DNA from: Vicinamibacteraceae bacterium
GTDB lineage: Bacteria > Acidobacteriota > Vicinamibacteria > Vicinamibacterales > UBA8438
Direction of reading: 5' to 3'
DNA: 39,163 bases
NCBI GenBank assembly: GCA_012271165.1
Contig: JAAXGX010000215.1
Coordinates: 13,718-52,880, forward strand
Numbering within the stretch: position 1 is the first letter of the stretch; each line of letters opens with the position of its first letter. The notes beneath the pieces are model-generated. The model saw only the letters and a list, made by a program, of their open reading frames with translations. It was not told the origin of the DNA and ran no database searches. A program made the position numbers and the translations under genes. Positions 1-7,977 of this stretch are shown here, piece after piece.

Positions 1-21
1 CGGGGCGCAGCCCCGTCTGAT
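1..21 (+). repeat. 21-nt hairpin leader element, copy 1
   Basis: The first 21 bases contain the stem GGGGC-GCA-GCCCC followed by GTCTGAT. The identical 21 nt recur at 5069-5089. In both places the element lies just upstream of a CACTGGAGGA-like or GACTGGAGGA ribosome binding region and a GTG start. The sequence shows the identity directly; a role as an mRNA leader hairpin or a REP-like repeat is inference. Confidence 0.6.
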
Positions 22-42
22 GGAAGCGACTGGAGGACGAGC

Positions 43-1314
43 GTGAGAATCGGTCCAACCATTGCAGCGCTTGCGGCGATCGCCACGTCCGGCGTCGCGG
101 TTGCCGGCGCCGCGGCGCAGGGCGCCGACGAGGTCGTGTTCACGCGGGACGTGGCGCCCATCCTGCAGCGGTCGTGCCAGGTGTGCCACCGCGAGAACAA
201 CATGGCGCCGATGTCGCTGATGAGCTACGCGGAGGTCCGTCCCTGGGCGCGGTCCATCAGGAACAAGGTGCTGGCCCGCGAGATGCCGCCGTGGCACATC
301 GACAAGAAGGTCGGCATCCGGCACTTCAAGGACGATCGCTCGCTGAGCGACGAGGAGATCGGCACCATCGTGCGCTGGGTCGACGGCGGGGCGCCTCGCG
401 GCAACCCGGCGGATCTGCCGCCGCCGGTCGAATTCCAGGACTTCGGCGCGTGGACCATCGAGCCCGACGTCATCGTGACGTCGCCGCCGCACGCGGTGCC
501 GGCTGAAGCCGGCGACTGGTGGGGCGATTACATCGTGCCGTCCGGCGTGACGGAGGATCGCTATCTCCAGGCCATCCAGACCCGGGCGGGCGACCTGCGC
601 GTGGTGCACCACGCCCTGACCTACGCGGTCACGGACCCGAATCCGCAGGCCGACGACAGCTCCAACGACCTCTTCCTGAACGAGTACGCGGTGGGCAAGA
701 ACGCCGATCAGTATCCGGACGGGACGGGCAAGCTGTTCCCGGCGGACGCGCAGGTGCGCTTCAGCTTCCACTACCACTCGGTCGGCGAGGAGGTCGTGGA
801 TCGGACCGAGCTCGGCCTGAAGTTCTACCCGGCGGGCTACGAGCCCGACCACGTGCTCTGGTCGCGCCAGCTCGGGCTGGCCGGCGAGCTCGACATCCCG
901 GCCGGCCAGGTGACCCGTCACGACGGCTACACCAAGATGTACCTGCCCGGCCGGCTGACCGGCTTCCAGCCGCACATGCACTTCCTCGGCACCCGGCAGT
1001 GCCTGGAGCTGATCTACCCCGACGCCACCACCGAGATGGTGAGCTGCGCCAACTTCGACTTCAACTGGCACATCGTCTACAACTACGCCGACGACGCGCA
1101 GCCCATCTACCCGGCCGGCACCACCATGCACGTGATCAGCTACCACGACAACACCGCGGCGAACCGCGGGAACCACGACCCCCGCAACTGGGCCGGCAGC
1201 GGCAACCGCACGATCGACGAGATGGCGTTCGGCTGGATCAACTGGTACGACCTCACCGAGGAGGAGTACCGGGCCGAGCTCGAGGCGCGCCGGCGCGCGA
1301 GCTCCGACAACTAG
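43..1314 (+). CDS. Secreted cytochrome c-copper type II monooxygenase-like fusion, copy 1
   Basis: The GTG start sits 6 nt after a GGAGG at 32-36. Residues 1-26 form a signal peptide. Residues 30-125 are a small c-type cytochrome domain: heme motif C45-Q-V-C48-H49 and a likely axial Met at M81 in EMPPW. The rest resembles the two-domain fold of peptidylglycine hydroxylating and dopamine beta-monooxygenases. A His-His pair (H189-H190) and H243/H245 in FHYHSVG match the CuH site. H311-x-H313 in PHMHFLG and M394 in IDEM match the CuM site. By family knowledge such sites hydroxylate C-H bonds using O2 and one-electron donors; here the fused heme could supply the electrons in the periplasm, which is inference. 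C320 and C335 are conserved in the paralogue at 2478 and may form a disulfide. The substrate is unknown. The next gene starts about 10 nt downstream. Confidence 0.8.
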   Translation: MRIGPTIAALAAIATSGVAVAGAAAQGADEVVFTRDVAPILQRSCQVCHRENNMAPMSLMSYAEVRPWARSIRNKVLAREMPPWHIDKKVGIRHFKDDRSLSDEEIGTIVRWVDGGAPRGNPADLPPPVEFQDFGAWTIEPDVIVTSPPHAVPAEAGDWWGDYIVPSGVTEDRYLQAIQTRAGDLRVVHHALTYAVTDPNPQADDSSNDLFLNEYAVGKNADQYPDGTGKLFPADAQVRFSFHYHSVGEEVVDRTELGLKFYPAGYEPDHVLWSRQLGLAGELDIPAGQVTRHDGYTKMYLPGRLTGFQPHMHFLGTRQCLELIYPDATTEMVSCANFDFNWHIVYNYADDAQPIYPAGTTMHVISYHDNTAANRGNHDPRNWAGSGNRTIDEMAFGWINWYDLTEEEYRAELEARRRASSDN

Positions 1315-1323
1315 GAGGCCGTG

Positions 1324-2382
1324 GTGAGAGCCCGCGTTGAGCTCGGAGCGCCGGTGGTCGTCGCGGCGCTGGTCGTGCTGTCCGGACCGGCGGTGCGGCC
1401 GGCGGACGCGCAGGTGGACCGGCGCGACATCCCGATCGTCGCCCAGCCGCAGCAGCGGTTCGATACGGGCCAGGACGTGCAGCCCATCTACGAGGGGTGG
1501 CAACGGAATCCCGGCGGCGGCTACACCCTGCACTTCGGCTATCTGAACCGCAACTACCGCGAGCAGCCGGGCGTGCCGGTGGGACCCGACAACCACTTCT
1601 CCCCGGGTGATCCGGATCGCGGACAGCCGGCGTACTTCTATCCGCGCACCCACCGCTTCCAGTTCTCGGTGCAGGCGCCCGCCGACATGGGGACCGCGTT
1701 CGAGGACGGGCTGGTGTGGACGGTCCGCCACAACGGCAGCGAGCAGACCGCCATCGCCTGGCTCCAGCCGGAGTGGGAGATCGACGAGGACACGATCATC
1801 AAGAACACCGGCATCGGGTTCGGGCGGGGCAAGGACGAGTGGTATGCGAACCGTCCGCCGCGTCTCGCGGTAGAGGCGGCCAGCGCCACGGTGGCGGTCG
1901 GCGAGCCGTTGCGGCTGACGGCCGTCATCGAGGACGACGGGCTGCCGAGCAAGCTGGCGCCGCAGGGGGCCGGCCGGTCCACCGGGCAGTCGCGTCGGGG
2001 TGTGCCGGCGCTGACCCCGCCGCCGGATGCGCCCGCGGCCCCGGACAACGTCAAGTGGTACCAGCGCCCGCGGCCGGCCCGCAACGGGCTGTCGGTGCAC
2101 TGGGTCGTCTATCGCGGCCCGGCCGGCGCCGTCATCGAGCCGCCGGATTTCCAGCGCGCCGTTGCGGAGCAAGAGGTGGAGCCGACCGGCACCCAGGCGC
2201 GGCGCTATCCGTCCGTCGGCCCGCGGAGCGCGGTGTCGACGGCGCTGGCGGGCGACGGCCGGACGTCGGCTACGTTCGAGGCGACCGCGACGTTCCGCGC
2301 GCCCGGTACCTACACGCTGCGCGCCTACGCCAGCGACGCGATGCGGCTGACGCCGGCCGATCTCACGGTGACGGTTCGCTGA
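1324..2382 (+). CDS. Secreted beta-sandwich protein of unknown function, partner of copy 1
   Basis: I do not recognise a named family. It has a signal peptide ending near the AQ at the mature N-terminus. An N-terminal module of about 130 residues contains YEGWQ, FGYLNRN, VPVGPDN and PDRGQPAYFYPR. A Pro/Gly-rich insert follows, then a C-terminal Ig/PKD-like stretch (VAVGEPLRLTA ... FRAPGTYTLRAYASD). The protein at 3985 has the same layout and motifs, so these are paralogues. AGGAGG at 1313-1318 overlaps the upstream stop codon; GTG at 1324 gives 5-nt spacing, whereas GTG at 1321 would be only 2 nt away. Close coupling to the monooxygenase-like gene suggests an accessory or substrate-binding role in the periplasm, which is inference. 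Confidence 0.65.
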   Translation: MRARVELGAPVVVAALVVLSGPAVRPADAQVDRRDIPIVAQPQQRFDTGQDVQPIYEGWQRNPGGGYTLHFGYLNRNYREQPGVPVGPDNHFSPGDPDRGQPAYFYPRTHRFQFSVQAPADMGTAFEDGLVWTVRHNGSEQTAIAWLQPEWEIDEDTIIKNTGIGFGRGKDEWYANRPPRLAVEAASATVAVGEPLRLTAVIEDDGLPSKLAPQGAGRSTGQSRRGVPALTPPPDAPAAPDNVKWYQRPRPARNGLSVHWVVYRGPAGAVIEPPDFQRAVAEQEVEPTGTQARRYPSVGPRSAVSTALAGDGRTSATFEATATFRAPGTYTLRAYASDAMRLTPADLTVTVR

Positions 2383-2408
2383 CGGTGGCGCCGGGCGACT
2401 GTGATAAT
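2379..2408 (+). promoter_or_regulatory. Putative sigma70 promoter upstream of the second pair
   Basis: CTGACG (2379-2384) and GATAAT (2403-2408) are separated by 18 nt, within an AT-richer patch between the two gene pairs. Predicted transcription starts near 2415, about 63 nt before the ATG. The match is partial, so this is a weak prediction. Confidence 0.35.
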
Positions 2409-2424
2409 ATCGCCGCACTGAATT

Positions 2425-2448
2425 CAGGCGAAGGTGTGTCTTCGCCTG
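2425..2448 (+). promoter_or_regulatory. Perfect 9-bp hairpin in the 5' leader
   Basis: CAGGCGAAG (2425-2433) and CTTCGCCTG (2440-2448) are exact reverse complements around a 6-nt loop. There is no U tract, so it is not a standard intrinsic terminator. It lies between the putative promoter and the ribosome binding site of the gene at 2478. It could be an mRNA-stability or processing element, or a leaky terminator for the upstream pair. Confidence 0.4.
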
Positions 2449-2477
2449 GCGGCGTGATTCTGCGAGGGGGATGCTCG

Positions 2478-3959
2478 ATGACGAAGCGGCGGAGTTCGAT
2501 GCGGATGGGGTCCTGGCTCTTCGCGGCGGCCGGCGCGTTGCTGCTGGCTGCGCCGCTGGCGGCGGCCGCGCAGGACGCGGCAAGTCACGAGGTGACCTTC
2601 ACGAAGGACGTCGCGCCGATTCTGCAGCGGAGCTGCCAGAACTGCCACCGCCCGGACGGCGGGGCGCCGATGTCGCTCGTCACCTATGAAGAGGTGCGGC
2701 CCTGGGCGCGGAGCATCAAGTACCGCACCGGCCTCCGCAACGAGCCGGAAGCCATGCCGCCCTGGTACATCGAGAAGGACATCGGCATCCAGGACTTCAA
2801 GAACGACCCGTCGCTCAGCGACGCCGAGATCGAGGCCATCGCGGCCTGGGTGGACAACGGCGCCCCGCTCGGCGACCCGGCCGACATGCCGCCGCCCATC
2901 GAGTTCCTGGGCGCCGATCAGTGGGCCATCGGCGAGCCGGACCTGATCATCTCGTCGCCGACCGTCGAGGTGGGCGCGTCCGACCCGGACTGGTGGGGGC
3001 CAATCGGCGAGACGGCGGTCGGGTTGACCGAGGACCGCTACGTGGCCGCCGTCGAGCAGAAGGAGATCAACGACCGCGAGCCGGGCACGAAGCGGGCCAC
3101 GGTGGGATCGAACTTCGCCATTCACCACCTGGTCTGGTCCGCGGTCCACGACGACGAGCCGAGCCCCGAGGAGCTGGTGCGCCTCCAGCAGGAGGATCCG
3201 GACGAGTATCTGCGCGTGCTCGCGGAGGCCGCGGGGCAGGGGTTCTGGCCGGTGCACGAGGTCGGCCGCAACGCCGACTACTTCGACCCGCGGGCCGGAC
3301 AACTGCTCAGGGCGGGCTCGCGCCTCGCGTTCACCTCGGCCCATCTCCACTCCACCGGCTCGCACACCAAGACCCGACTGGACATCGGCTTCAAGTTCCA
3401 CCCGCGGGGCTACGAGCCGGAGTACATCAACCAGCCGCTGTTCGCCGGCACGCTCAACATCGACGTGCGCGGCAACCAGGCCGACCAGCGGGTCGAGGCG
3501 CTCCAGACGTTGCAGCGGCACGCGAAGCTGGCCCTGTTCGAGCCGCACCTGCATGCGGCCGGCGTCCGGATGTGCCTGGACGCCTTCTATCCCAACGGGC
3601 TCAGCGAGACGTTGAGCTGCTCGGGCTACAATCACAGTTGGGTGCGGGCGTACACGTACGCCGACCACGCGTCCCCGCTGATCCCGAAGGGCACCATCCT
3701 GCGCATCAGCGGCTACTTCGACACGACCCCGGCGAACCGGAACGTTGCCGACGGGCGGAACTGGTCCGGGCTGGGCCACCGGTCGATCGATCAGATGATG
3801 ATCAACCTGACCCAGGGCATGTACCTCAGCGACGAGCAGTTCGCCCAGGAGCTGGCGGAGCGGCGGGAGGTGCTGAACCTCAAGGGCGGCGAGTACGTCC
3901 TGGGTTGCCCGCTCTGCGGCGATGTCGCGGTCGAAGCGGCCGGGCAGGACCAGCAGTAG
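2478..3959 (+). CDS. Secreted cytochrome c-copper type II monooxygenase-like fusion, copy 2
   Basis: ATG at 2478 is preceded by GAGGGGG with about 7-nt spacing. It is a 493-residue paralogue of the protein at 43. It has a signal peptide ending near AAAQ, heme motif C53-Q-N-C56-H57 and putative axial M93. CuH-type ligands are H216-H217 plus H289/H291 in SAHLHSTG; CuM-type ligands are H357-x-H359 in EPHLHAAG and M440 in SIDQM. Compared with copy 1 it has an insertion of roughly 40 residues before the second ligand set. It also has a C-terminal CPLC motif (C477, C480) that copy 1 lacks, perhaps for a metal or redox contact. Its partner gene begins 25 nt downstream. The likely role is a periplasmic heme-coupled copper oxygenase; the substrate is unknown. 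Confidence 0.8.
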   Translation: MTKRRSSMRMGSWLFAAAGALLLAAPLAAAAQDAASHEVTFTKDVAPILQRSCQNCHRPDGGAPMSLVTYEEVRPWARSIKYRTGLRNEPEAMPPWYIEKDIGIQDFKNDPSLSDAEIEAIAAWVDNGAPLGDPADMPPPIEFLGADQWAIGEPDLIISSPTVEVGASDPDWWGPIGETAVGLTEDRYVAAVEQKEINDREPGTKRATVGSNFAIHHLVWSAVHDDEPSPEELVRLQQEDPDEYLRVLAEAAGQGFWPVHEVGRNADYFDPRAGQLLRAGSRLAFTSAHLHSTGSHTKTRLDIGFKFHPRGYEPEYINQPLFAGTLNIDVRGNQADQRVEALQTLQRHAKLALFEPHLHAAGVRMCLDAFYPNGLSETLSCSGYNHSWVRAYTYADHASPLIPKGTILRISGYFDTTPANRNVADGRNWSGLGHRSIDQMMINLTQGMYLSDEQFAQELAERREVLNLKGGEYVLGCPLCGDVAVEAAGQDQQ

Positions 3960-3984
3960 CGGCGCCGGCCGAGAGGGTGGCGGC

Positions 3985-4893
3985 ATGAGGAACAGGATGA
4001 CGAGGCTGAAGGCAGCGCTTGCGCTCGTGCTGGGGCTGGTCGTGCTGCTTGCCGGGTTGCCGGCGGTGCAGGCGCAGATCACGCCGCCGCGGGGGCAGAA
4101 CGTCGCGCCCGCCTACGAGGGCTGGCAGGAGAACCCGGACGGTTCGTTCAATCTGCTGTTCGGGTACTTCAATCGGAACTGGGCGCAGGAGCTCGTCGTG
4201 CCGGTCGGTCCGGACAACCGCATCGAGCCGGGCGGCCCCGACCGGGGGCAGCCCGCCTACTTCTACCCGCGCCGGAACCGGTTCATCTTCAAGGTCCGGG
4301 TGCCGGCCGACTTCGGCGACAAGGAGCTGGTCTGGACGCTGACCAGCAACGGCGTGACCGAGCGCGCATACGGCTCGCTGCTGGTCGACTACTTCACCGA
4401 TGACACCGTCATCATGAACAACAAGGGCGCGGGCGGCGGCGGCGGCGGGCAGTTCGAGCTCGCCGGCAACCAGCCGCCGGAGCTCCGGGTGGACGGTCCG
4501 TCGACCCGCCGCGTGGCGGTCGGCGAGCCGCTCCGGCTCAGCGCGTTCGCGAGCGACGACGGGATTCCGACGCCCCGGCCGCTGCCCAAGATTCCGTTCT
4601 TCCTGCGGGTGACGCCGGACAGCGCGTCCGGCCTGTGGGTGTCGTGGTTCGTGTACCGCGGCGACGGCGCCGAGGTGACGTTCGAGCCGCGGCAGATCTC
4701 CGTGTGGGAGGACATGCGCGACGGGTCGAACTCGCCGTGGGCATCCGGCTGGAGCGCCCCGGCGGCGCCGGCCGACGGGATGTGGAAGGCGTCGGCGACG
4801 TTCGACGAGCCGGGAACCTACGTCCTGCGCACCTGGGCGGACGACGGCGGCCTGATGTCCTACGAGGACATCACCGTGGTCGTCGCGGGTTAG
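3985..4893 (+). CDS. Secreted beta-sandwich protein of unknown function, partner of copy 2
   Basis: This is a paralogue of the protein at 1324, sharing YEGWQ, FGYFNRN, VPVGPDN, PDRGQPAYFYPRR and the C-terminal GTYVLRTWADD strand. The ATG was chosen because GAGAGGG lies about 7 nt upstream and a clean signal peptide follows (MRNRMTRLKAAL..., ending near VQAQ). A Gly-rich run of about eight residues separates the N-terminal module from the Ig-like C-terminal part. Duplication as a pair with the monooxygenase-like gene implies that the two products act together in the periplasm. No catalytic motif is visible and no function is known. Confidence 0.65.
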   Translation: MRNRMTRLKAALALVLGLVVLLAGLPAVQAQITPPRGQNVAPAYEGWQENPDGSFNLLFGYFNRNWAQELVVPVGPDNRIEPGGPDRGQPAYFYPRRNRFIFKVRVPADFGDKELVWTLTSNGVTERAYGSLLVDYFTDDTVIMNNKGAGGGGGGQFELAGNQPPELRVDGPSTRRVAVGEPLRLSAFASDDGIPTPRPLPKIPFFLRVTPDSASGLWVSWFVYRGDGAEVTFEPRQISVWEDMRDGSNSPWASGWSAPAAPADGMWKASATFDEPGTYVLRTWADDGGLMSYEDITVVVAG

Positions 4894-5115
4894 GCGCGCA
4901 CGGCGGCCTCGGCGAGCGCGGTGCGAAGAGGAACCCGCAAACGGCCGCCGGGGTAGAGGCAACGCCCGTCCGATGGAGCGCCGGCAAAGCCGGCGGAAGG
5001 CGCGCACAGCGCGCCTCGGCGGGAGTGGCGCGGGGCGCAGGGGTCCCCGCAAACGGACGCCGGGGGTTCGGGGCGCAGCCCCGTCTGATTTTCGATGAGC
5101 GCCACTGGAGGAGCG
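4894..5115. repeat. Intergenic region with short palindromes and a 20-nt direct repeat
   Basis: No credible gene is present. The region holds small GC palindromes, for example GCCGGC-AAA-GCCGGC near 4980-4994 and GGCGCGC-ACA-GCGCGCC near 5000-5016. An imperfect direct repeat, CCCGCAAACGG followed by (C/A)CGCCGGGG, appears near 4934-4953 and at 5046-5065. The second copy of the 21-nt hairpin leader ends the region. It looks like a REP-type repeat cluster. Confidence 0.5.
5069..5089 (+). repeat. 21-nt hairpin leader element, copy 2
   Basis: Identical to bases 1-21 of the window. After both copies comes an ACTGGAGGA ribosome binding region and a GTG codon, so the similarity extends into the translation start. 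This alignment supports GTG 5116 as the start of the next gene. Confidence 0.6.
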
Positions 5116-7968
5116 GTGCGGCGGCGGCCCGGGGGCGGCGGATGGGGTGGCGTCGCCGGGGCCGCGCTGCTGGCCGTGACGATCCTGGCCGGGACGGCTC
5201 ATGCCGGTCAGGCGGCGCCCGGCGACCCGCCGCCCGGCCCGGCACGGGTCGCGGTCGCTCCGTTCGTCAACCTCACCGGCGCCCCGGGCGACCAGTGGAT
5301 CGGCGAGGGTCTGGTCGAGACGCTGCGGTCGGCCCTGCCGCGCCTGGTGCAGCTCGACGTCGCCGCGGCCGGCCGCGGCGATCGAGGCGGCTCCGGCGCG
5401 GGTGCCGACGCGCGCGCCGCGCGGCTGGCCGCCCGCGAGTACGGCGTGCGGTGGCTCATCACGGGCAGCTACCAGCGGACCGGGGACCGGCTGCGCATCG
5501 TGGCGCGGCTGGTCGATACGCGCACGGGCGGGGTGGTCGACGCCACGACGGTCGACGGCACGCTCGGCGGACTGTTCGGCCTGCAGGATCGCGTCGTCGA
5601 CGCGATCACCGCGGCGCTGCGCCGCGCATCCGGCGCCGCGCCCGCGCCGCCTCGCGCTGCGGTCGCCCGGGGCGCCGCTCCGGGCGCCGCCGCCGCCCCA
5701 CGGGCCGATCCGCCTCCGGCCCCGCCGTCCGAACCGCCGGGCCTCGGTGGGCCGGGACGGATCTTCGGACCGGCGCCGCCGGTTCCGCCGGCCCTCATCG
5801 CGCGTGACGAGGCGAATCAGGCGACGGTCCGGGCCGTCCGCCTGACCGAGCCGCTCGATCTCGACGGCCAGCTCGACGAGCGCATCTACCGCGAGCTGCC
5901 GCCGGCCTCCGGCTTCATCCAGGTGATGCCGGACGAGGGCGACATCGCCAGCGAGCAGACCGAGATCTGGGTCACGTACGACGATACCAACCTCTACGTG
6001 TCCGCCCGCTGCCTGAGCGCGGCGCCGCCGTCCGAGTGGGTCGCCAGCGACATGCGCCGGGACGGCAGCGGGCTGGGGCAGTACGTGGGCATCGTGCTCG
6101 ACACGTTCTACGACCGCCGCAACGCCGTCGAGTTCGTCGTCAACCCGCTCGGCGGGCGAATGGACGGGCAGATCACGAACGAGCGCGGCTGGAACGGCGA
6201 CTGGAATCCCGTCTGGAGCGTGCGGGTCGGCCAGTTCGACGGCGGCTGGACGTTCGAGGCCGCCATCCCCTTCAAGTCGCTGCGCTACCGCCCGGGCCGC
6301 AATCAGACCTGGGGCTTCAACATCGAGCGCCGCGTCGTCTGGAACAACGAGTACTCGGCCCTCGTGCCGCTCCCGGCGTCCTGGAGCTACAGCGCCATCA
6401 TGCAGATCTCGCAGGCCGCCACGCTGGTGGGACTCGAGGTGCCGGACGCCGGCCTCAACCTCGAGATCAAGCCGTACGCCATCGCCGAGATGAACGGCGT
6501 GCGCAACGCCGCGCCGCGGCTGTCCAACGTCGCGACCGGCGACTACGGGCTCGACGTCAAGTACGGCGTCACGGAGAACCTCGTCGCGGATCTGACGGTG
6601 AACACCGACTTCGCCCAGGTGGAGGCCGACGAGCAGCAGATCAACCTGACGCGCTTCAGCCTGTTCTTTCCCGAGAAGCGCGAGTTCTTCCTCGAGAACC
6701 AGGGCGTGTTCGCCTTCGGCGGCGAGGCCGGCGCCGGGCAGTTCGCGGGGATCAGCAACACCCCGATCCTGTTCTACAGCCGCCGGATCGGGCTGAGCCG
6801 GGGAGCGGAGGTGCCGATCGACGCGGGCGGCCGGATGACCGGCCGCGTCGGCCGCTTCAGCCTCGGCATGATGAACATCCGGACCGCCGACGCGCCCGCC
6901 GCCGGTGCGCGCGCCACCAGCTTCTCGGTCCTCCGCGTCCGGCGCGACCTGTTCCGGCGCAGCAACGTGGGCGTCATGTTCACCGATCGTTCGGTGTCGC
7001 AGGTGGGCTCCGGGGCGAACCGGGCCTACGGCGTCGATGGCCTCTTCTCGTTCTACCAGAACCTCAACATCAGCACCTACTGGGCGGAGACGCGCACCCC
7101 CGGCGCGGATCTCGGGGACGATCAGTCGAGCCACCGCGCGCAGCTCGACTACACGGGCGACCGCTACGGCGTCACGGCGGAGCGGCTGGTGGTCGGCAGC
7201 GACTTCAATCCCGAGATCGGGTTCCTGCGCCGCCGCGGCTTCGAGCAGAGCTTCGGCAAGTTCCGGTTCAGCCCGCGGCCGCGGTCGATCGAGGCCATCC
7301 GGCAGTTCTTCTGGGAGGGGCAGCTCGACTACATCACGGATCGCGGGGGCGTGCTGGAGACGCGGCAGGCCCGGGGGCGCTTCGCCATCGACTTCGAGAA
7401 CAGCAACCTGTTCGACGTCATCTACAACCGCAACTACGAGTTCCTCCACGTGCCGTTCCCGCTCGCCCCCGGCGTCACAGTCCCGGTGGGCGGCTACAGC
7501 TTCGACGACGTGGAGGTGGGCTACCAGCTCGGGCAGCAGAATCGCCTCGCCGGTCGGGCCTCGGTCCAGCACGGCGGGTTCTTCGGCGGGACCAAGACCA
7601 GCGTGAACTTCGGCCTCGGCAGCGGGTTCTTCGGCACGCGCGTGGAGCTGACGCCGCAACTGTCCATCGAGCCCAACGTGTCGTTCAACTGGATCGACCT
7701 GCCGGTCGGCAAGTTCAACACGCAGCTCGTGAGCACGCGGACGATCTACGCGCTGAACCCGCTGATGTTCGTCAGCGCGCTGGTACAGTACAACTCCGCG
7801 ACCCGCAGCGTCAGCACCAACCTCCGGCTCCGCTGGGAGTATCACCCCGGCAGCGAGCTCTTTGTCGTCTACAACGAGGAGCGCGCCGACACCCTCTTGC
7901 TGCCGCGGCGGTTCCCCCTCCAGAACCGCGCGCTCATCGTCAAGATCAACCGGTTGTTCCGGTTCTGA
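5116..7968 (+). CDS. Outer-membrane protein: TolB-like domain + CBM9-like domain + DUF5916 barrel
   Basis: The GTG at 5116 follows GGAGGAG (5107-5113) and matches the leader of the gene at 43; an in-frame ATG at 5095 lies upstream of that site and is less likely. A signal peptide is followed by a domain of about 130 residues (RVAVAPFVNLTG, WIGEGLVETL, LITGSYQ) typical of TolB N-domain-like modules in bacterial multidomain regulators and secreted proteins. A Pro/Ala linker of about 50 residues follows, then a family 9 carbohydrate-binding-like domain (LDGQLDE, NLYVSARC, FEAAIPFKSLRY). The rest is a large DUF5916 beta-barrel (FFPEKREFFLENQGVFAFGG) ending in a terminal Phe (NRLFRF), the usual BAM recognition signal. 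It is probably an outer-membrane surface protein for ligand binding or uptake; the exact substrate is unknown. Confidence 0.8.
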   Translation: MRRRPGGGGWGGVAGAALLAVTILAGTAHAGQAAPGDPPPGPARVAVAPFVNLTGAPGDQWIGEGLVETLRSALPRLVQLDVAAAGRGDRGGSGAGADARAARLAAREYGVRWLITGSYQRTGDRLRIVARLVDTRTGGVVDATTVDGTLGGLFGLQDRVVDAITAALRRASGAAPAPPRAAVARGAAPGAAAAPRADPPPAPPSEPPGLGGPGRIFGPAPPVPPALIARDEANQATVRAVRLTEPLDLDGQLDERIYRELPPASGFIQVMPDEGDIASEQTEIWVTYDDTNLYVSARCLSAAPPSEWVASDMRRDGSGLGQYVGIVLDTFYDRRNAVEFVVNPLGGRMDGQITNERGWNGDWNPVWSVRVGQFDGGWTFEAAIPFKSLRYRPGRNQTWGFNIERRVVWNNEYSALVPLPASWSYSAIMQISQAATLVGLEVPDAGLNLEIKPYAIAEMNGVRNAAPRLSNVATGDYGLDVKYGVTENLVADLTVNTDFAQVEADEQQINLTRFSLFFPEKREFFLENQGVFAFGGEAGAGQFAGISNTPILFYSRRIGLSRGAEVPIDAGGRMTGRVGRFSLGMMNIRTADAPAAGARATSFSVLRVRRDLFRRSNVGVMFTDRSVSQVGSGANRAYGVDGLFSFYQNLNISTYWAETRTPGADLGDDQSSHRAQLDYTGDRYGVTAERLVVGSDFNPEIGFLRRRGFEQSFGKFRFSPRPRSIEAIRQFFWEGQLDYITDRGGVLETRQARGRFAIDFENSNLFDVIYNRNYEFLHVPFPLAPGVTVPVGGYSFDDVEVGYQLGQQNRLAGRASVQHGGFFGGTKTSVNFGLGSGFFGTRVELTPQLSIEPNVSFNWIDLPVGKFNTQLVSTRTIYALNPLMFVSALVQYNSATRSVSTNLRLRWEYHPGSELFVVYNEERADTLLLPRRFPLQNRALIVKINRLFRF

Positions 7969-7977
7969 TTCCCGCCC

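Noticed and set aside
2434-2457. A 7-codon GTG frame with one Cys codon inside the leader hairpin of the second oxygenase module
   Set aside because: Too short, no regulatory codon run and no alternative terminator; likely chance.
3880-7845. A very long open frame (over 1300 codons) on the minus strand
   Set aside because: It runs antisense through three convincing plus-strand genes, has low-complexity Arg/Ala/Gly-rich translation and no recognisable domain. Long antisense frames are expected at this GC content.
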